This document shows positions 5,654 through 9,633 of a DNA stretch of 9,633 nt, piece by piece. Origin of the DNA: an uncultured Ruminococcus sp. (GTDB lineage Bacteria; Bacillota; Clostridia; Oscillospirales; Ruminococcaceae); NCBI RefSeq assembly GCF_937915125.1, contig NZ_CALDMP010000082.1, positions 1 through 9,633 on the forward strand, read 5' to 3'. Numbering within the stretch: the first letter of the stretch is position 1; each line of letters begins with the position of its first letter. Both the position numbers and the translations under genes were made by a program. A model generated the notes under the pieces. That model worked only from the letters and a program-made list of their open reading frames with translations, was not told the DNA's origin and searched no databases.

Positions 5654-6361
5654 TTAGTCCTTGTTCTGGACTGGCTTTTGTCTGCGCCGACGCTCCGTCT
5701 CAACGGGCAGTACTTCTTCAAACATCGCATAAAACTTCATGGGAATGAACCGATCCATGTGGCATTTCCCGAAGAACCACTTCCGGTAGTCGCACTGTTT
5801 GATAATATCCTCAAAAAACGTGTGGATCTCCAGTCGCTGCTGCATATCCACGCCCAGACAGTCTTTCAGAGAAGCAGGCGGCTCATGTGTAATGATGTAG
5901 TCAACCTTTGCGTCATAGCGGTTTAAGTTGTGGATGGCACGGCGAATCTCAGCATGGGTAGGCTGCTCCCGCTGCCACCAATTCCGCCCCTGCCGAAATT
6001 CGAAATCCTGACTGTGTCCGCCGCCGAAGGCAAAGAATGTCCTGTCGTCAATGGTGAAGATTTCCCCACGCATCATGTGAAAGATATTGGGTGCGATAAG
6101 ATGCGCCATACCCCCGCGCCATTTTACCGTGCGGAAATTCTGTTCCAGAATGTCAAAATTCTCATGGCATCCGTCCACAAAGGCAATGGTAAAGGGCTTT
6201 TCCTTCAGCTTGCGCAGAATCTGTTTTTCCTGCCGGGAACCATCCCAGATAAATCCAAAGTCACCACAGACGATCAGAACATCTCCGGCTTTCAATTTTT
6301 TGAAAATCGGGTCTTTGAATCGTGAAATATCTCCGTGCATGTCTCCTGTAATATATACCAA
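5654..6361 (-). CDS. Calcineurin-like metallophosphoesterase with altered metal ligands
   Basis: A 235-residue protein with the metallophosphatase fold signature: GDMHGD (6-11), CGDFG (32-36), a GNHE-like GCHEN (64-68), ITHEPP (157-162) and a GHxH-like GKCH (198-201). Family enzymes hydrolyse phosphoesters using two metal ions bound by these motifs. Asp7, His9, Asp34, His159 and His201 are kept, but the usual Asn of GNHE is Cys65 and the first His of GHxH is Lys199. Both are ligands of the same metal site in this fold, so activity may be changed or lost. The substrate is unknown. The start is TTG 6361, because AGGGAGG (6370-6376) sits 8 bases upstream; the in-frame TTG at 6385 lies upstream of that site. 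The tail (221-235) is rich in Arg and Lys. It is transcribed divergently from the S11 peptidase homologue. Confidence 0.85.
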   Translation of the reverse strand: MVYITGDMHGDISRFKDPIFKKLKAGDVLIVCGDFGFIWDGSRQEKQILRKLKEKPFTIAFVDGCHENFDILEQNFRTVKWRGGMAHLIAPNIFHMMRGEIFTIDDRTFFAFGGGHSQDFEFRQGRNWWQREQPTHAEIRRAIHNLNRYDAKVDYIITHEPPASLKDCLGVDMQQRLEIHTFFEDIIKQCDYRKWFFGKCHMDRFIPMKFYAMFEEVLPVETERRRRQKPVQNKD

Positions 6362-6397
6362 AGGTGTAACCTCCCTAAGAAACAAAAATTCACCTTG

Positions 6398-6426
6398 CCC
6401 GAAACCGCAGTTTTGTCGGTTTCAGG
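6398..6426 (-). promoter_or_regulatory. Hairpin in the leader of the metallophosphatase gene
   Basis: In the minus-sense RNA, a 10-bp stem (6426-6417 with 6407-6398) with one U-G pair encloses a 9-nt loop. On the plus strand the same position would be a C-A mismatch, so the structure favours the leader transcript. It lies between the predicted start near 6433 and the ribosome binding site. It has no U-run, so it is not a terminator; the function is unknown. Confidence 0.4.
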
Positions 6427-6439
6427 GGCGTTCCATCTT

Positions 6440-6468
6440 ATTTTATCATATTTTCAGGAAAAGGTAAA
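6440..6468 (-). promoter_or_regulatory. Promoter for the metallophosphatase gene
   Basis: On the minus strand, TTTACC (6468-6463) lies 17 bp from TAAAAT (6445-6440), which is preceded by TGA (an extended -10). Transcription would start near 6433, giving a leader of about 70 nt before TTG 6361. Confidence 0.6.
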
Positions 6469-6507
6469 TAAAATTTTGAAAAAAGTCTTTTCGAATCGCT
6501 TTTTTTT

Positions 6508-6516
6508 TGCTATAAT
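6508..6516 (+). promoter_or_regulatory. Extended -10 promoter for the S11 homologue and amidase operon
   Basis: TGCTATAAT (6508-6516) is a perfect extended -10. The region 17 bp upstream (TTTTCG) is a poor -35 box. The predicted start falls near 6523, inside a small inverted repeat AGTAA/TTACT (6520-6532). The leader is about 50 nt. Confidence 0.65.
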
Positions 6517-6575
6517 AGTAGTAAAGCTTACTCAAACTTTCAGGAATTAAGAAATCATCGGGAGGAATGCAGTTT

Positions 6576-8102
6576 ATGCACCTGTTCCATTGGATAAAAC
6601 GACTCAGCGCCATGGTAATGACGCTTGCAGTCGGCATTGTTTTTGTCTGCGGCAGTACTCTATCTGTCCAGGCATATACCTTTACACCAGATTCAACCAT
6701 CCGCAGCCAGGCGGCGATCTTATATAACCGGAATACCGAGCAGATCCTGTATGAAAAAAATGCGGATCAGCAGCAGATGCCCGGGCATCTGGCGCAGATC
6801 ATGACCGCCATTGTCGTTATGAAGGAATGCAGCGACCTGGACAGCACAACGATCACCGCCAACGACGATTTATATGCACCCCTGTACCGCTATGAAGCAG
6901 TGGATGATCTGCGCTATGCAGATATTTACAACGGCGACACCCTGACGGTGCGAGAATATCTCTACGCATTGATGCTCACTTCATCCTGTGAGGCAGCGCT
7001 GATCCTGGCAGATCAGTTTGGGGGAACAGATGCCTTTGTAGCGAAAATGAACGAAACTGCTCAGGAGATCGGCTGTACTGCAACAACGTTTGCCAATCCC
7101 ACGGGACTGTACGATGCCAGACAGATGACGACTGCACGGGATATGCTTACTATTACCAACTACGCTCTCAATCTGGACGGCTTCGAAGAGATCGCAACAA
7201 CGGCCACCTTTTCGCCGTCCTCCTCCAATCCGGGAAACCATCCCGATGCTGCCACCTGGTCCTGGACACATGCCAACCCCATGATGCTGGAGACAAGCGA
7301 CTATTATTATGATGGTGCAAAAGGAATCAAGACCGGCAATCTGGACAAGGCAGGAAGAAGTATTATTACTGAAGCTACCAAGGATGAGAACACATATCTG
7401 GTGATTCTGCTGAATGCGCCCTTTTATGACGAGGATGGAGAATTGCAGTTCTATCATCTGGAGGATGCGGCATCCCTGCTGAACTGGGCGTTTTCGTCCT
7501 TTTCCTATGTAACGCTCCTGGAGGACAACGAGGAAACTGCCGAGGTAGAGGTCATGAACTCCGACGGCAATTCCTACGTCCTGGTGCATCCTCAGGAGGA
7601 CTGCATTCTCCTCTGGTGTGATGATGTGGATACATCGGCAGTGCAGAAGGTTATCCACCTGGATGAGGATGTCCAGGCACCTGTAAAGGCAGGAGATGAA
7701 CTGGGCAGTATGGAACTGAAATTTTCCGGGGAAGTCATAGCCACAGTGCCTCTGGTGGCGGTCAGTGATGTGAATCGCTCCTTTACGAAGTTCAATCTCT
7801 ATGCTTTGCAGAATTTCCCCAACTCACCCTGGTTCCGCTATGGCATCATTGCCGGATGCGTACTCACGGGACTGTATATTATCCTATGCATCTATGCAGC
7901 ATACCGCGCCAAGAAAAATGTGACGCCGGAGGATCCCATTCATCTGGTACCTCACGCCACTCAGTTCAAGGATCGTCCCAGACAGAACTGGAAACGATCG
8001 GATACTGTATTCTATCACGGTCCGGATTCCCGGCAGACGGAGGAAGCACATACCGCACAAGAGGAACGGGAACACGAAATGTCCGGCAGTTCCCGGCAAT
8101 GA
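6576..8102 (+). CDS. Membrane-anchored S11 D-Ala-D-Ala carboxypeptidase homologue, probably catalytically dead
   Basis: A 508-residue protein of the DacA/DacF type. A signal peptide covers about 1-33, with a likely cut after VQA. The S11 peptidase fold follows (about 40-285), then an extension domain, a membrane helix (about 418-441) and a charged cytoplasmic tail of about 65 residues. Active enzymes remove the terminal D-Ala from peptidoglycan stem peptides using SxxK, SxN and KTG motifs. Here the SxxK position, in the normally conserved P-x-SxxK-IMTA context, reads HLAQ (71-74), so both the nucleophile Ser and the base Lys are gone. SxN reads SCE (137-139). KTG (252-254) survives in GIKTGNLDKAG. 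Fold residues such as FANPTGL are well kept, so this resembles a conserved pseudoenzyme rather than decay. Start ATG 6576 has GGAGG ten bases upstream (6561-6565); ATG 6567 is too close to it. It lies 17 bp before the amidase gene, probably one operon. Confidence 0.88.
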   Translation: MHLFHWIKRLSAMVMTLAVGIVFVCGSTLSVQAYTFTPDSTIRSQAAILYNRNTEQILYEKNADQQQMPGHLAQIMTAIVVMKECSDLDSTTITANDDLYAPLYRYEAVDDLRYADIYNGDTLTVREYLYALMLTSSCEAALILADQFGGTDAFVAKMNETAQEIGCTATTFANPTGLYDARQMTTARDMLTITNYALNLDGFEEIATTATFSPSSSNPGNHPDAATWSWTHANPMMLETSDYYYDGAKGIKTGNLDKAGRSIITEATKDENTYLVILLNAPFYDEDGELQFYHLEDAASLLNWAFSSFSYVTLLEDNEETAEVEVMNSDGNSYVLVHPQEDCILLWCDDVDTSAVQKVIHLDEDVQAPVKAGDELGSMELKFSGEVIATVPLVAVSDVNRSFTKFNLYALQNFPNSPWFRYGIIAGCVLTGLYIILCIYAAYRAKKNVTPEDPIHLVPHATQFKDRPRQNWKRSDTVFYHGPDSRQTEEAHTAQEEREHEMSGSSRQ

Positions 8103-8119
8103 TGTAAGAGGTGAGTTGG

Positions 8120-8914
8120 GTGAAGATCGCTATTGCACAGTCAAAAATCGCATTTGAACAGCCTGTGCATAATCTAGCACTGGCGGAAAACTGGATCGTC
8201 CAGGCGGCAGGAGAGCACTGCGACTGCATTGTCTTTCCGGAGATGAGTTTTACGGGATTTTCCATGCATGTTTCCCAGATTGCGCCTTACAGCCCGGAAA
8301 TCCAACAGAAGATGGTACGGCTGGCACAGCGGCACCGGATCGCCATTGGCTTCGGCTGGGTCTCTGAAGAACCGAACGGCAAGGGAAAAAATCACTACAC
8401 CCTTCTGAACAGTGCAGGGGAGACTGTGCTGGACTATGTAAAGATTCACCCCTTTTCCTATGGGGACGAAGATCAGTTCTATGACAGCGGCGACAGGATC
8501 GTCTCCGGAACGGTTTGCGACATACCAATGAGTGCACTCATTTGCTATGACCTGCGATTCCCGGAAGTGTTCCGGCTGGCGGCACGCCGCAGTTCTCTGG
8601 TGCTTGTGCCGGCGAACTGGTTGGAACGGCGCAGTGCCCATTGGCAGACACTGCTCCGAGCACGTGCCATTGAAAATCAGGTCTACGTGCTGGGTGTGAA
8701 TTGCGTGGGGACACAGCAGGCGTATGGCTTTGTGGGAGGTAGCTGTCTGGTTGACCCAGAGGGAAATGTTCTGGCAGACTGCGGCAGGGAAGAGGCGCTG
8801 GTCTACGCAGAATTCACTGATGAAACGGCAGAATTCCGCGAGACGTTCCCCACATACAGAGATGTCAAGTTACCGCTGTATACGAAACTTTACCGGGAAG
8901 AAACGGAGCAATAA
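8120..8914 (+). CDS. Nitrilase-superfamily carbon-nitrogen hydrolase, omega-amidase (YafV/NIT2) like
   Basis: A 264-residue protein with the nitrilase catalytic set: Glu41 (FPEMSFTGF), Lys108 (YVKIHPFSYGDED), a second Glu117 and Cys142 (ICYDLRFPE). The segment NWLERRSAHWQTLLRARAIENQ-like region (around 183-205) is characteristic of omega-amidases such as YafV and NIT2, which hydrolyse 2-oxoglutaramate or 2-oxosuccinamate to the oxoacid and ammonia, repairing side products of glutamine transamination. The length fits this family. It is a cytoplasmic enzyme with no signal peptide. Start GTG 8120 is preferred: GAGGTGA (8108-8114) lies 5 bases upstream and the N-terminus then reads MKIAIAQ, as in relatives; GTG 8111 overlaps that ribosome binding site. 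It follows the S11 homologue by 17 bp and shares its promoter and terminator. The substrate is inferred, not proven. Confidence 0.88.
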   Translation: MKIAIAQSKIAFEQPVHNLALAENWIVQAAGEHCDCIVFPEMSFTGFSMHVSQIAPYSPEIQQKMVRLAQRHRIAIGFGWVSEEPNGKGKNHYTLLNSAGETVLDYVKIHPFSYGDEDQFYDSGDRIVSGTVCDIPMSALICYDLRFPEVFRLAARRSSLVLVPANWLERRSAHWQTLLRARAIENQVYVLGVNCVGTQQAYGFVGGSCLVDPEGNVLADCGREEALVYAEFTDETAEFRETFPTYRDVKLPLYTKLYREETEQ

Positions 8915-8918
8915 AATC

Positions 8919-8964
8919 AAAAACACCGCAGGTACCATGCCAGGTAACCTCTGCGGTGTTTTTT
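8919..8964 (+). terminator. Bidirectional terminator between the amidase and thioesterase genes
   Basis: A perfect 13-bp stem (8919-8931 with 8951-8963) carries the core CACCGCAG/CTGCGGTG and a 19-nt loop that can form a few more pairs. It ends in T6 on the plus strand and T5 on the minus strand. It starts 4 bp after the amidase stop codon and 17 bp from the end of the convergent thioesterase gene, so it can serve both. Confidence 0.9.
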
Positions 8965-8980
8965 CATGGAATGATTTCGC

Positions 8981-9412
8981 TTAATCGGAATAGTTGGTAT
9001 CCATCGCTTTCAGGAAAAAGTCGTGCATTTCCGGATACTTGTCCCGGATGCGTATGGGTTTGATCTTTGTATCCGTGAAGCAGTGGGATGATGTAGCAAC
9101 TGCACAGAGTTTTCCGGTCTCCACACAGCGGATCTCATAGGACAGCTCCAATTTGAAACCATTGTACTTGGTAATGTGGGAATAGATAGCGAGATGTTCG
9201 CCGAAATGGAGAGAATTCTTGTACTCACAGGTAACGCCCAGCACCGGGAGCATCACACCCAGCGCCTCCATTTTTTCGTAACCCACGCCGATCTTTCCCA
9301 TAAAATCTACACGGGCTTCTTCGGTCATATGAATGTAATTGGAATGGTTCACAATATCCATCCGGTCTGTTTCATGGTAAAATACCATGCGTGTATACGG
9401 TGTGATCTGCAT
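8981..9412 (-). CDS. Hotdog-fold acyl-CoA thioesterase (4HBT/YbgC type)
   Basis: A 143-residue protein, the normal length for a single hotdog domain. The N-terminal motif YHETDRMDIVNHSNYI (12-27) matches the 4-hydroxybenzoyl-CoA thioesterase/YbgC signature, with Asp16 as the likely catalytic acid. EEARVDF (31-37) begins the central helix. These enzymes hydrolyse acyl-CoA or acyl-ACP thioesters in the cytoplasm; the acyl group here is unknown. The start is ATG 9412 because AAAGGAAG (9421-9428) lies 8 bases upstream; ATG 9436 would add eight residues but has no ribosome binding site. It is a single gene, convergent with the amidase operon, with its own extended -10 promoter. Confidence 0.88.
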   Translation of the reverse strand: MQITPYTRMVFYHETDRMDIVNHSNYIHMTEEARVDFMGKIGVGYEKMEALGVMLPVLGVTCEYKNSLHFGEHLAIYSHITKYNGFKLELSYEIRCVETGKLCAVATSSHCFTDTKIKPIRIRDKYPEMHDFFLKAMDTNYSD

Positions 9413-9471
9413 ATTCCATGCTTCCTTTCTGCGCATCCATCGGGCATCCCGAAGATTCCCGGCGCATACTC

Positions 9472-9480
9472 AGTATAACA
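9472..9480 (-). promoter_or_regulatory. Extended -10 promoter for the thioesterase gene
   Basis: On the minus strand TGTTATACT (9480-9472) is an extended -10 with no good -35 box at 17 bp. The start would be near 9465. A small inverted repeat, TCGGG/CCCGA around CAT (9440-9452), lies in the leader about 12 bp upstream of the ribosome binding site. Confidence 0.5.
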
Positions 9481-9525
9481 CATTTTATGCGAAAATGCTG
9501 TCACATTTTGTGAATTTACGGTTAA

Positions 9526-9633
9526 GGCAATACCGCACAAAGATTGTGCGTCAGATGTACTCTACGAGCATAAACTTTGTCAGTTTTTTCGTCAGATGAA
9601 ACAAAAAGCGCAGTGAATACTTTGTGTATTCAC
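9526..9633 (+). mobile_element. Left end of a small mobile element, truncated by the window edge
   Basis: It opens with GGCAATACCGCACAA (9526-9540), identical to 5568-5582 and the inverted partner of the right end at 37-51. The terminus itself forms a hairpin, CGCACAA/TTGTGCG around AGA (9534-9550). Inside lie a 9-bp direct repeat CGTCAGATG (9549-9557 and 9590-9598) and, at the window edge, an 8-bp perfect inverted repeat GTGAATAC/GTATTCAC around TTTGT (9613-9633). TTAA (9522-9525) precedes it. No reading frame is convincing in this part. The element could be a MITE or the start of a larger insertion sequence. Confidence 0.6.

Noticed and set aside
6398..6426. Hairpin read as an intrinsic terminator
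   Set aside because: No U-run follows it on either strand; it is better described as a leader hairpin.
752..9412. A recoded genetic code in which TAA and TAG are both sense
   Set aside because: TAA is the terminal stop of four intact genes here, so it cannot be generally sense. TAG recoding alone remains possible but rests on one codon.
9526..9633. CRISPR-like repeat array at the window end
   Set aside because: Repeats are only 8-9 bp, irregularly spaced and two per type; they fit a mobile-element terminus instead.

Overview
The window looks like chromosomal DNA from a gut-type Clostridia bacterium, probably Ruminococcus-like or another Oscillospiraceae. This is inferred from moderate GC, strong AGGAGG-type ribosome binding sites, extended -10 promoters, several intrinsic terminators, and gene families typical of that group (a second EF-G, a DUF2798 membrane protein, a CNNM/CBS protein, a membrane-anchored S11 peptidase homologue). 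No rRNA, tRNA, CRISPR array, prophage or defence locus is visible.

Layout. 1-51 is the right end of a mobile repeat. 131-2806 (minus) is a two-gene unit: an EF-G paralogue, then a uridine-kinase-like gene broken by an in-frame TAA. 2807-3318 is a divergent regulatory region with two good promoters and two structured leaders. 3319-4659 (plus) is a CNNM/CBS-domain membrane protein. 4689-4807 holds a promoter followed about 50 nt later by a strong terminator, so it encodes either a small RNA of about 80 nt or an attenuated leader. 4831-5439 (plus) is a DUF2798 membrane protein gene broken by an in-frame TAG. 5568-5600 is a 33-bp palindromic copy of the mobile repeat. 5654-6361 (minus) is a metallophosphatase, diverging from an S11 D-Ala-D-Ala carboxypeptidase homologue (6576-8102) that lies 17 nt ahead of an omega-amidase-like nitrilase (8120-8914). 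A bidirectional terminator separates this from a convergent 4HBT thioesterase (8981-9412, minus). 9526-9633 is the left end of another copy of the mobile repeat.

The genes do not form one obvious pathway; most look like housekeeping or cell-envelope functions. The striking theme is decay or repurposing. Two genes are intact apart from one nonsense codon each. The carboxypeptidase homologue has lost its catalytic Ser and Lys and the Asn of its SxN motif. The metallophosphatase has lost two ligands of one metal site. The EF-G paralogue lacks the catalytic His of the G3 motif. The mobile repeat is also informative: the central 33-bp copy equals exactly 15 bp of the left end plus 18 bp of the right end of the copies at the window edges.

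All family assignments come from reading motifs by eye, with no database search. Start codons were chosen by Shine-Dalgarno position and differ from the longest open frame in several genes.
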